Below, one piece after another: positions 1 through 6,041 of a stretch of 6,143 nucleotides of DNA. The translations under genes were made by a program, and so were the position numbers. The notes beneath the pieces were generated by a model. The model made no database searches, had not been told where the DNA came from, and was given only the letters and a program-made list of their open reading frames with translations. Origin of the DNA: Pseudobdellovibrionaceae bacterium (GTDB lineage Bacteria; Bdellovibrionota; Bdellovibrionia; Bdellovibrionales; Bdellovibrionaceae); assembly GCA_014376325.1 (NCBI GenBank), contig JACMRP010000087.1:1-6143 (forward strand). Reading direction: 5' to 3'. Position 1 is the first letter of the stretch; each line of letters starts with the position of its first letter.

Positions 1-1
1 T

Positions 2-1429
2 AAAGGCTTTAGCGGCTTCGAAGCCGAGATCGGCCGCAGTCTGCCCGCGAACACATACTACGTTGCGGGTCCCTTGAGTGCCCCTGAGGATTTAAAGACC
101 GAACACGGTCTGCGCATGGCCCAAATCGTGACCGCGCTCGTCACCAACAACTTGCAGAACCCAGGCGTGATTAAAGAATTTTATCTTTACAATGTTTTTG
201 GATATTCGAACTTTAAGGCCGCAATCGACGATGCAATCGCGCGCCAGATCGATGTCATTTCTTATTCCGAAGTATGGGAGTACGGCGGAAATAACGACGG
301 CGAAGGCTTCATCAACAAACAAGTTTCACGCGCAACCAAAGCGGGCATCACTTGGGTGAACGCGGCCGGCAATTTCGCGCTGACGACTTTCAATTCTAAA
401 ATCAAAACAGTTTCTGAAGACTGGCTGCAACTTCCTGATCAGAATAACGCGCTGATGATTCGCTGCGAAGAAAATCCCACTGGAAAATGCAACATGAAGG
501 TCGTGCTTTCGTGGAGTGACTTCAAGAACGACGTCGAACTCGGCACGAACAAAGATTTAGATCTGGCACTGACGGATGACCTGTTAAACATCGTTCAAAA
601 TAGCGCTCTTCAACAAAGCAACGACCCGAACGAAGCTCGTCCAGGCTTTTCGAAATACCCCCGCGAAATTTTGATCGCCGAAGTTAAAGTCGGCACCTAC
701 TTTCTGCGCGTAAAAAATCGAAGTAAGAACTTTTCTAGCCAAGACAGTTTGCGTATCACGATTGATGGCGAAAACATCACGATGCCTTCACGATCTAAAA
801 CCGAATCTTTATTAAATCCTGCCGACAATCCTTCGGTCATTACGGTGGGCGCCTCCGATTCGGATCGCAGTTCGATTTCTGCAAGTCTCGGGAAGCCCGA
901 TGTGCTAGCACCCTCTTCAATGGTTCTGCAGGGCGGTTCGGAATTCCGTGGAAGCTCGAATGCAACCGCTATCGTTGCGGCGGGTGTCGCTCTGCTAAAA
1001 TCCGTTTCGGACAAAGCACTGACCCGTTCGCAGATTATTTCTAAGATTACGCGGTCGCAAAACTGGGGTCCCGGACCAATCAGCCTGAACGGCTTTGGCT
1101 TTATGCCGACGCAGCGGGGTTGTTTTGTTCCGCGCGAATGGAAGAACCCGCCACCGCACATTCAACAAGTACTTTCTGCCGGCGGGATCCTGGTGGGCAC
1201 GACGATGCAAGTGCGATTCATAACTCCGTACGATCCGATATCGCTGGTGACAGGTGCGCAACGCCGAAACGCGACCGACATGGTCGTAGTGACGTTAGAC
1301 GGTCAGTATCAGCTGTTCGGCAGACAAGACGCGATCCCTCAAGGCGCCGTCGAAATATTCCAACGTCCCGTAGAAGCGGGACTCTGCGTACTGCCTGCCC
1401 GCGGAGCCGGCAAGAATTTTGGTCTTTAA
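2..1429 (+). CDS. S8 (subtilisin-like) serine peptidase, 5'-truncated by window edge
   Basis: A subtilase-family endopeptidase, probably exported, though the N-terminus is off the window. The frame is open from base 2, giving 475 visible codons. The TTG at 74 is internal: the frame continues upstream and the catalytic His lies only 10 residues after it. Counting from that TTG as residue 1, the His block is EHGLRMAQIV (His11), the oxyanion block is NAAGN (Asn100) and the serine block is GSSNATA (Ser295). The catalytic Asp is not visible. The first visible residues, KGFSGF, resemble the stretch just after the Asp in related peptidases, so the Asp codon may end at base 1 (inference). Residues about 130-235 form a beta-rich segment with SWSD, DLDLAL and GTYFLRV, like the beta-barrel or PPC-type domains attached to some subtilases. 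NPADNPSVITVGA (249-261) then returns to the peptidase fold. A roughly 100-residue C-terminal tail is unassigned. The family call is firm; substrate and location are unknown. Confidence 0.87.
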   Translation, partial: KGFSGFEAEIGRSLPANTYYVAGPLSAPEDLKTEHGLRMAQIVTALVTNNLQNPGVIKEFYLYNVFGYSNFKAAIDDAIARQIDVISYSEVWEYGGNNDGEGFINKQVSRATKAGITWVNAAGNFALTTFNSKIKTVSEDWLQLPDQNNALMIRCEENPTGKCNMKVVLSWSDFKNDVELGTNKDLDLALTDDLLNIVQNSALQQSNDPNEARPGFSKYPREILIAEVKVGTYFLRVKNRSKNFSSQDSLRITIDGENITMPSRSKTESLLNPADNPSVITVGASDSDRSSISASLGKPDVLAPSSMVLQGGSEFRGSSNATAIVAAGVALLKSVSDKALTRSQIISKITRSQNWGPGPISLNGFGFMPTQRGCFVPREWKNPPPHIQQVLSAGGILVGTTMQVRFITPYDPISLVTGAQRRNATDMVVVTLDGQYQLFGRQDAIPQGAVEIFQRPVEAGLCVLPARGAGKNFGL

Positions 1430-1437
1430 AAAAATTA

Positions 1438-1477
1438 AGGCTGGGTACCAAGATTTTAGAATCTTAATCGCCAGCCT
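1438..1477 (-). terminator. Intrinsic terminator of the Crp/Fnr-type gene
   Basis: AGGCTGG (1438-1444) pairs with CCAGCCT (1471-1477). Inside lies a second perfect hairpin, AAGATT (1450-1455) with AATCTT (1460-1465) around a 4-base loop. On the minus strand the structure is followed by TTAA and then seven T, from the A run at 1428-1434. It lies about 50 bases past the regulator's stop codon. The T tract overlaps the stop codon of the convergent peptidase gene. On the + strand no T run follows this hairpin, so it is oriented for the minus-strand gene. Confidence 0.65.
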
Positions 1478-1480
1478 CAG

Positions 1481-1510
1481 ACTGCCTGCCCTTAAGAGGA
1501 CCGCAGTTTT
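1481..1510 (+). terminator. Weak possible terminator for the peptidase gene
   Basis: ACTGC (1481-1485) can pair with GCAGT (1503-1507), and a short inner CCT/AGG pairing is possible. The stem runs straight into TTTT (1507-1510), then A-rich sequence. The stem is short and interrupted and the T run has only four bases, so this is a tentative call. It is the only + strand candidate between the peptidase stop codon and the convergent gene. Confidence 0.28.
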
Positions 1511-1524
1511 AAAAAATTAAAATA

Positions 1525-2283
1525 CTAAACTTTGAAGTTTCCAGATTTCGACATCAGACCTTTCAGGTCTTTGATGATGATTTCTTTACCGTTCAAGTCG
1601 ATCATGCCCTCGTTCTTAAACTCAGTCAGGTGCCGAGACAAAGATTCGTTGATCGTGCTTGCAAGCTGCGCGAATTCGTTGCGCGTAAGCTTCAAATTCA
1701 GCGAAATTCCGTTCGGAGTCTGAACACCGAACTTTTCTGCCAGTACGACTAACTGGTACGCAATCCGCTCCTGCACCGAAGCTAGATAATGAAGTTGATT
1801 CGTAATTTCGTAGCCTTCGATATCACTGACTGCTTGTTGCAAAAGCATTTTCAAAAGAGGTGTGGCCTGCTGCAATCCGTTGAGGACAACGTCCTTGGGG
1901 TAGAGCCATACAGTCGTCGACTTGATCGCTTTTGCCATCGAGCTTGAAGGAGTTCCGCGGACCAAAGCTTTGTAGCCAAAGAATTCGCCCGGTGAAACCA
2001 ATTTAGTGACGTACTCCGGCGAAGTTGTTCGGCCCCGGGTCAGATTGCGATTCACCACAACTTTGACGGAGCCACTGTGAACGTAAAAAAGTCCTTTTGG
2101 AAAATCGCCTTCCTTGTACAGTACGTCGCCCTCTTTGAGCTGAATAACTTCGTATGGAAGCTCTGAACCCTGAGGGGTTCCGTGGGGAACCGTCGCATTC
2201 GATTCGTGGCCCCCTCGCATGCTTCCAACGTTACTGTGTAATACTCCAACTGAGCCGGCATTTAGAACTGTGTGAGTTTGCAT
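1525..2283 (-). CDS. Crp/Fnr-family transcriptional regulator
   Basis: A cytoplasmic DNA-binding regulator of 252 residues. I start it at the ATG at 2283 because GGAGG (2290-2294) lies 6 bases upstream. A TTG at 2313 would add 10 residues without a comparable ribosome site. Residues 1-45 are a polar, Gly/Ser/His-rich extension. Residues about 46-135 are the cyclic-nucleotide-binding-type beta roll (EGDVLYKEGD, then PGEFFGYKAL). A dimerisation helix follows at about 136-188, then a winged helix-turn-helix at about 198-240 (LTRNEFAQLASTINESLSRH). Where E. coli CRP uses Glu72 and Arg82-Ser83 to hold cAMP, this protein reads GYKA and SSS, so cAMP binding is unlikely. It has no cysteine at all, which excludes an FNR-type iron-sulfur cluster. 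In the recognition helix Glu213 and Arg217 match CRP Glu181 and Arg185, but Asn212 replaces Arg180, so the DNA site probably differs from CRP's. The gene is divergent from the importer operon and may regulate it or itself (inference from position). Confidence 0.9.
   Translation of the reverse strand: MQTHTVLNAGSVGVLHSNVGSMRGGHESNATVPHGTPQGSELPYEVIQLKEGDVLYKEGDFPKGLFYVHSGSVKVVVNRNLTRGRTTSPEYVTKLVSPGEFFGYKALVRGTPSSSMAKAIKSTTVWLYPKDVVLNGLQQATPLLKMLLQQAVSDIEGYEITNQLHYLASVQERIAYQLVVLAEKFGVQTPNGISLNLKLTRNEFAQLASTINESLSRHLTEFKNEGMIDLNGKEIIIKDLKGLMSKSGNFKV
2176..2191 (-). other. Two mutually exclusive hairpins within the regulator coding region
   Basis: On the + strand GGTTCC (2176-2181) pairs perfectly with GGAACC (2186-2191) over a 4-base loop. 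The overlapping GGGTTC (2175-2180) pairs equally well with GAACCC (2165-2170), also over a 4-base loop. The two cannot form together. They fall at about codons 31-40 of the regulator, in its non-conserved N-terminal extension. They may be chance in a G/C-rich stretch or an RNA element affecting translation. Confidence 0.25.
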
Positions 2284-2289
2284 CGCAAA

Positions 2290-2294
2290 CCTCC
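2290..2294 (-). promoter_or_regulatory. Ribosome binding site deciding the regulator start
   Basis: GGAGG on the minus strand, 6 bases before the ATG at 2283. It supports that ATG over the in-frame TTG 30 bases further upstream. Confidence 0.75.
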
Positions 2295-2317
2295 AATGCT
2301 TGTGTTTAACCAATAGT

Positions 2318-2335
2318 GTCTACATACATGTAAAC
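2318..2335. promoter_or_regulatory. Imperfect palindrome, candidate operator upstream of the regulator gene
   Basis: GTCTACATACATGTAAAC is an 18-bp dyad with arms GT-C-TACAT and ATGTA-A-AC around a 2-base centre, and one mismatched pair. An overlapping perfect 8-mer, TACATGTA, occupies 2325-2332. It lies 35 bases before the regulator's ATG, where an autoregulatory operator would be expected. It does not match the E. coli FNR (TTGAT-N4-ATCAA) or CRP (TGTGA-N6-TCACA) consensus. Assignment to this regulator is inference. Confidence 0.35.
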
Positions 2336-2410
2336 TCTCATCCGTTATTGTTAGCTCGCACCCTTTGCAAACACCACGCGGACTCAAAGAATTTCCTGTG
2401 AGGATTCGAC

Positions 2411-2466
2411 GACAATTGACCTTGACACCCCGAGGCACGTGACCTAGATTCCCACAGTTAATTGAC
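2411..2466 (+). repeat. Two near-palindromic 10-mers bracketing the importer promoter
   Basis: GACAATTGAC (2411-2420) and GTTAATTGAC (2457-2466) match at 8 of 10 positions and share AATTGAC. Each is a dyad around AATT with one mismatched pair. Their starts are 46 bp apart. One lies just upstream of the -35 box and the other at about the transcription start, which would suit a repressor bound at two sites. This is a sequence observation; a regulatory role is inferred. Confidence 0.35.
2422..2450 (+). promoter_or_regulatory. Sigma70-type promoter of the importer operon
   Basis: The -35 box TTGACA (2422-2427) is a 6/6 match. A 17-base spacer separates it from the -10 box TAGATT (2445-2450), a 4/6 match to TATAAT. 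The start of transcription would fall near 2457, about 40 bases before the ATG of the binding-protein gene. The hexamer TTGACC directly abuts the -35 box upstream (2416-2421). The spacer contains the palindrome CACGTG (2436-2441). Confidence 0.6.
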
Positions 2467-2497
2467 ATACTTTTTGAGTAATATCAGGAGTTTAACA

Positions 2498-3490
2498 ATG
2501 TTTAGAAGCTTCTTCGCAAGTCTGATTTTTTCTTCCATTTTGGCCTTTGCTTGTGCCGGTCTTGGCGCCGAACTGAAGGTGGGTCTAGTTCTCGACAAGG
2601 GCGGAAAAGACGATAAATCTTTTAACTCTGCCGCCTACGAAGGCGCAAAAAAAGCAGAGAAAGATTTAAAAATTGAACTGAAGTACGTCGAAGCGACGGA
2701 CGTCACCGCTCTCGAGAATTTGCACCGTGCGTTCGCGCGTAAGAGTTTCGACTTAATCATCGGCGTCGGATTTGCGCAAACCGAAGCGATTAAAAAAATC
2801 GCGGCCCAGTTCCCTAACGTCAAGTTCGCGATCGTTGATGGCGAAATCACCGCACCGAATGTTCGCTCGCTCATGTTTGAAGAGCATGAAGGTTCTTTCG
2901 TTGTTGGGGCACTCGCCGCTATGAAATCTAAGACCGGGCAAGTTGGGTTCATTGGCGGAATGGACATCCCACTGATTCGCAGATTCAGCATGGGATACGA
3001 AGCCGGCGCGAAGTACATTAGCCCTAAAATTAAAGTGGTAAACAATTTTATCGGCGTGACCGGTGAGGCCTGGAACAATCCTGCAAAAGCTAAAGAACTA
3101 GCACTTTCACAAATCAACTCCGGCGTTGATATTATTTTCGTTGCCGCGGGAGCATCCGGTTCAGGGGCCTTCGATGCCATCGAAGAAAAAAAGAAGTTCG
3201 GTATCGGTGTGGATTCGAATCAAAACTGGATAAAGCCTGGTTCGATTTTAACAAGTATGATGAAACGCGTAGACGTCGCGGTATTTAATACAATTAAAGA
3301 CACCAAAGACGGAAAGTTTTCGGCCGGTGTAGTTCGCTACGGATTTAAAGATAAAGGCATTGATTACGCCGTCGATCAGTACAACGAAAAGTTAATGACC
3401 CCCGACGTGACAAAAAAATTAGACGATATCAAGTCCCAGATTTTATCTGGCAAAATCAAAGTTCCTGATTATTACAAGCAGGGTAAATAA
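2498..3490 (+). CDS. BMP/PnrA-family ABC importer substrate-binding protein
   Basis: The extracytoplasmic binding protein of the importer, 330 residues, close to the usual family size. Start: ATG at 2498 with AGGAG at 2486-2490, 7 bases upstream. A TTG at 2462 would add 12 residues in front of the signal peptide and lies near the predicted transcription start. Residues 1-24 are a signal peptide: FRSFF, a hydrophobic core, then AFACAGLGA. Cleavage after Ala24 would give a soluble periplasmic protein. Cys19 could be a lipid anchor, but its context AFAC departs from the usual lipobox. Family blocks: KDDKSFN (37-43), FAIVDG (110-115), EGSFVVGALAA (131-141), GFIGGMDIPLI (150-160) and GIGVDSNQ (235-242). 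In characterised PnrA the purine nucleoside stacks between aromatic residues and its ribose is held by conserved acidic and polar residues. Purine nucleosides are the likeliest ligand, but riboflavin- and other-ligand branches exist and I cannot exclude them. First gene of the operon, 5 bp before the ATPase gene. Confidence 0.9.
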   Translation: MFRSFFASLIFSSILAFACAGLGAELKVGLVLDKGGKDDKSFNSAAYEGAKKAEKDLKIELKYVEATDVTALENLHRAFARKSFDLIIGVGFAQTEAIKKIAAQFPNVKFAIVDGEITAPNVRSLMFEEHEGSFVVGALAAMKSKTGQVGFIGGMDIPLIRRFSMGYEAGAKYISPKIKVVNNFIGVTGEAWNNPAKAKELALSQINSGVDIIFVAAGASGSGAFDAIEEKKKFGIGVDSNQNWIKPGSILTSMMKRVDVAVFNTIKDTKDGKFSAGVVRYGFKDKGIDYAVDQYNEKLMTPDVTKKLDDIKSQILSGKIKVPDYYKQGK

Positions 3491-3495
3491 CTATC

Positions 3496-5019
3496 ATGGC
3501 CTCTTCGGTCGCGGCGGTTGAATTCGTAAGCGTGCATAAGTGGTTCGGTGACTGCATTTCGGTGCAAGACCTGAATTTTACTATTGCTGCAGGCGAGATT
3601 CACGCGATCGTTGGTGAAAATGGTGCAGGCAAATCGACTTCGATGAATGTGTTGTTCGGCCTGTACCCGCCCAACCAAGGTCAGTTGCGAGTTCACGGTC
3701 GCGATGTGCAATTTAAGTCGCCCACCGATGCGATGGACCTCGGCATCGGAATGGTCCACCAGCACTTTATGCTGGCGGAAACACTTTCAGCATTGGACAA
3801 TATTTTATTATTTTTAAAACACTCTAAGGCATTTCAGAATTTAAAAAGATCTGAACACCGTCAGCGATTGCAAGCGCTCGCTAGTCAATACCAGTTTCAC
3901 ATTGAATGGGACACCGCTGTCGGAAGACTTTCCGTAGGGACTCAGCAGCGAATCGAGATCCTAAAAATTCTTGCGATTGATTCTAAGATTATTATATTGG
4001 ACGAGCCCACCGCAGTTTTAACTCCGCAAGAAACCGAAGATCTGTTTCGGAATCTTCGCAAGCTGAAGGCTGAGGGACGCACCGTGATCGTGATCACGCA
4101 TAAATTGAAAGAAGTCCTGGCGGTTGCCGACAGCGTGACGGTTTTGCGTGCGGGAACCGTCGTCACTCAAAAATTGATTTCTAATACGTCGATAGAAGAT
4201 CTCGCTGAAAATATGGTGGGACGAAAAATTCGAGATTTGAACCTACGAGTTAGAAATGCCGTTGCGGAATCAGGGACAGTCCTTGGCATCAAAAATCTAG
4301 CCGTCGTGGATCGCCACGGATCGCTCAATAACATCAACTTTTCAGTAGGGCCTGGTGAAATTGTCGGAATCGCGGGAGTCGAAGGCAATGGTCAGGATTT
4401 ATTAATTCAATCCATCCTGGATCCGCGATCGCTCAATCTATCGGGCACAATCGAAATCGACTCCGTTTCCAGCAAACATCTTTCGACCGAAAAAATTAAG
4501 TCGTTGGGTCTAGCCGCGTTTCCCGAAGATCGCTTAAGATTCGGCGTCATGGCAGATCGTCCGGCATTCGAAAATTTTATCTTGGGTTATCAGAACTCAG
4601 TGGAGTATTCGCGAAAAGGTTTTTTAAATTTCGCGCAGATCTTCGCAAAAACAAAATCGGCCATGGAGAAATTTGATGTCCGGCCATTGGATGTGCAGAA
4701 GGCCGTTGGCTCTATGTCTGGAGGTAATCAGCAGAAGCTGGTCGTGGCTCGTGAACTCCAACACAACCCGAAATTTATTCTTGCAGCTAAACCGACCCGC
4801 GGCGTGGATATCGGCGCAATCGAGTTTATTCATGAGCAATTAATGCTGGCCCGCGATCGCGGCGCCGGGGTCTTGTTGGTTTCTTCAGAACTGGAAGAAT
4901 TGATGACTTTGTCTGACAGAATTTTAGTTCTGTTCAAAGGCGCGATTGTCGCCGAGTTTCAGCGTACCCAAGGTTTTGACGAGGTCGCTATTGGAGCTTC
5001 GATGGGCGGTCACGCGTGA
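3496..5019 (+). CDS. Importer ATPase with two fused ABC domains (YufO/RbsA-like)
   Basis: The energy-coupling subunit on the inner face of the inner membrane, 507 residues, normal for a tandem ABC ATPase of this importer class. Domain 1: Walker A GENGAGKST (40-48), Q-loop Gln89, signature LSVGTQQR (145-152), Walker B IIILDEP (165-171), switch His202. Domain 2: Walker A position GVEGNGQ (294-300) lacking the Lys-Ser/Thr, signature SGGNQQK (408-414), Walker B region ILAAKPTRGVD (428-438) lacking the Asp-Glu pair. Paired head to tail, this gives one canonical ATP site (Walker A/B of domain 1 with the domain 2 signature) and one degenerate site. Such asymmetry is normal in this subfamily. Lys432, where I would expect a Gln- or Asn-type residue, is a small oddity. 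The ATG at 3496 has only a weak upstream GGG (3481-3483 region), so translation may depend on ribosomes leaving the preceding gene 5 bp away. Its last bases overlap the permease start (GTGA). Confidence 0.94.
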   Translation: MASSVAAVEFVSVHKWFGDCISVQDLNFTIAAGEIHAIVGENGAGKSTSMNVLFGLYPPNQGQLRVHGRDVQFKSPTDAMDLGIGMVHQHFMLAETLSALDNILLFLKHSKAFQNLKRSEHRQRLQALASQYQFHIEWDTAVGRLSVGTQQRIEILKILAIDSKIIILDEPTAVLTPQETEDLFRNLRKLKAEGRTVIVITHKLKEVLAVADSVTVLRAGTVVTQKLISNTSIEDLAENMVGRKIRDLNLRVRNAVAESGTVLGIKNLAVVDRHGSLNNINFSVGPGEIVGIAGVEGNGQDLLIQSILDPRSLNLSGTIEIDSVSSKHLSTEKIKSLGLAAFPEDRLRFGVMADRPAFENFILGYQNSVEYSRKGFLNFAQIFAKTKSAMEKFDVRPLDVQKAVGSMSGGNQQKLVVARELQHNPKFILAAKPTRGVDIGAIEFIHEQLMLARDRGAGVLLVSSELEELMTLSDRILVLFKGAIVAEFQRTQGFDEVAIGASMGGHA

Positions 5020-6041
5020 TTAAAACTTTCGCCGGATTCTTTCTGGGTCTAGTGCTTGCGCTTTCGCTGACGCTGCTTGCAGGCGAAAATCCGTTTCACG
5101 TTGCGGGAATACTTTATAACAGTGCGTTTGGTTCCATGTATGATTTGGGACTGACTTTGTTTTATACGACGCCGTTAATTTTTTGTGGGCTGTCGGTCGC
5201 CATCGCGTTTCACGCTGGATTATTTAATATCGGTGCCGAAGGACAGCTGACGATGGCAACCTTAACGGCTGCCGCGGTCGGTGTGTTGCTGCCAAACGTG
5301 CCGTTTCCGTTAGCTCCGCTTTTGGCGCTGGTCGCCGCCTTGATTGCGGGTGCATTGTGGGGAGCGATCGCGGGCTGGTTACGTGCCTATCGCGGCAGTC
5401 ATGAAGTGATCGTGACCATTATGCTGAACTTCATCGCTGCTGGACTTGCCAGCTGGTTTGCGCTGCACGTGATTCCTAATCCAAATTCTCAAAATCCTGA
5501 AAGCGCCGTCGTCGGCGCAGGTTATCAGTTAAAACCACACGACGCCTTTGCCCAAATGTTTCCAGACACCCCAGTCAGTATGGCATTGCTGGTCGCCATC
5601 GCGGTCGCGATTGGCGTTTGGGTGCTATTGTGGAAAACGACTTTCGGTTACGAGCTTCGCGCGGTCGGCTACAATCCCGAAGCCGCCAATCGCGCCGGGA
5701 TCTCTGAAAAGAAAATTAAAATCGCCGCGATGGCGCTCGCCGGGGCCTTTGCCGGATTTGTGGCACTGGGCGAAGTTATGGGAAGTTACGGACAGTATAA
5801 ACTAGGCTTTTCTGCGGATTACGGTTTCATCGGAATCGCGGTTGCGCTGCTTGCACAAAATAATCCTATCGGAATTATCTTCGCGGCGCTTTTGATGGGC
5901 GCGCTTCATAAAGGCGCTACAGATTTGGATCTGGAAACGACAACCATTACCCGCGATTTTTCCAAAATAATTCAAAGCCTCATTATTTTGGGCGTTGCTT
6001 CCCACGGGCTCTGGACTTGGAAGAAAAGGAAAAAATCATGA
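5016..6041 (+). CDS. Importer permease 1 (BPD_transp_2 family, YufP-like)
   Basis: An inner-membrane channel subunit of the importer, 341 residues, with multiple hydrophobic segments. Clear ones are at about 4-21, 50-66, 80-92, 98-121, 132-152, 188-206, 236-252, 269-296 and 318-331. The family signature FNIGAEGQL (70-78) is intact. The cytoplasmic coupling loop KTTFGYELRAVGYNPEAA (207-224), followed by NRAGI, is the part expected to dock on the ATPase. The C-terminus KKRKKS is basic and probably cytoplasmic. The start is GTG at 5016, in the 4-base overlap GTGA with the ATPase stop codon. The GGGCGG stretch about 9 bases upstream may serve as ribosome site. Its own stop overlaps the next start as ATGA. 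These overlaps imply coupled translation and matched subunit amounts. Confidence 0.92.
   Translation: MIKTFAGFFLGLVLALSLTLLAGENPFHVAGILYNSAFGSMYDLGLTLFYTTPLIFCGLSVAIAFHAGLFNIGAEGQLTMATLTAAAVGVLLPNVPFPLAPLLALVAALIAGALWGAIAGWLRAYRGSHEVIVTIMLNFIAAGLASWFALHVIPNPNSQNPESAVVGAGYQLKPHDAFAQMFPDTPVSMALLVAIAVAIGVWVLLWKTTFGYELRAVGYNPEAANRAGISEKKIKIAAMALAGAFAGFVALGEVMGSYGQYKLGFSADYGFIGIAVALLAQNNPIGIIFAALLMGALHKGATDLDLETTTITRDFSKIIQSLIILGVASHGLWTWKKRKKS

Noticed and set aside
697..1161. Minus-strand open frame of about 154 codons inside the peptidase gene
   Set aside because: It lies antisense to conserved peptidase motifs and its protein shows no recognisable domain.
74..1429. Peptidase gene starting at the TTG at 74
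   Set aside because: The frame is open to the left edge, and starting here would remove the first catalytic region, leaving the His block at residue 11.
1120..1467. Arg/Ser-rich + strand open frame overlapping the peptidase 3' end
   Set aside because: Its composition is that of an out-of-frame reading, it overlaps the conserved frame, and there is no clear ribosome site.
2284..2313. Regulator start at the TTG at 2313
   Set aside because: The ATG at 2283 has a strong GGAGG at ideal spacing; the TTG has none.
2284..2420. Minus-strand promoter for the regulator
   Set aside because: Candidate boxes such as TTGCAA or TTTACA have no acceptable -10 at 16-18 bases, so I could not place one.
2462..2484. 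Second promoter using TTGACA (2462-2467) and TAATAT (2479-2484)
   Set aside because: The spacer is only 11 bases, too short for a sigma70-type promoter.
2462..2497. Binding-protein start at the TTG at 2462
   Set aside because: It would place 12 extra residues before a normal signal peptide and start almost at the predicted transcription start. The ATG at 2498 has AGGAG.
2284..2497. Purine or other riboswitch before the importer operon
   Set aside because: The predicted 5' leader is only about 40 bases, too short for a known purine riboswitch, and no fitting stems were seen.
2635..3180. Minus-strand open frame of about 181 codons inside the binding-protein gene
   Set aside because: It is antisense to the well-conserved BMP-family frame and is most simply a shadow.
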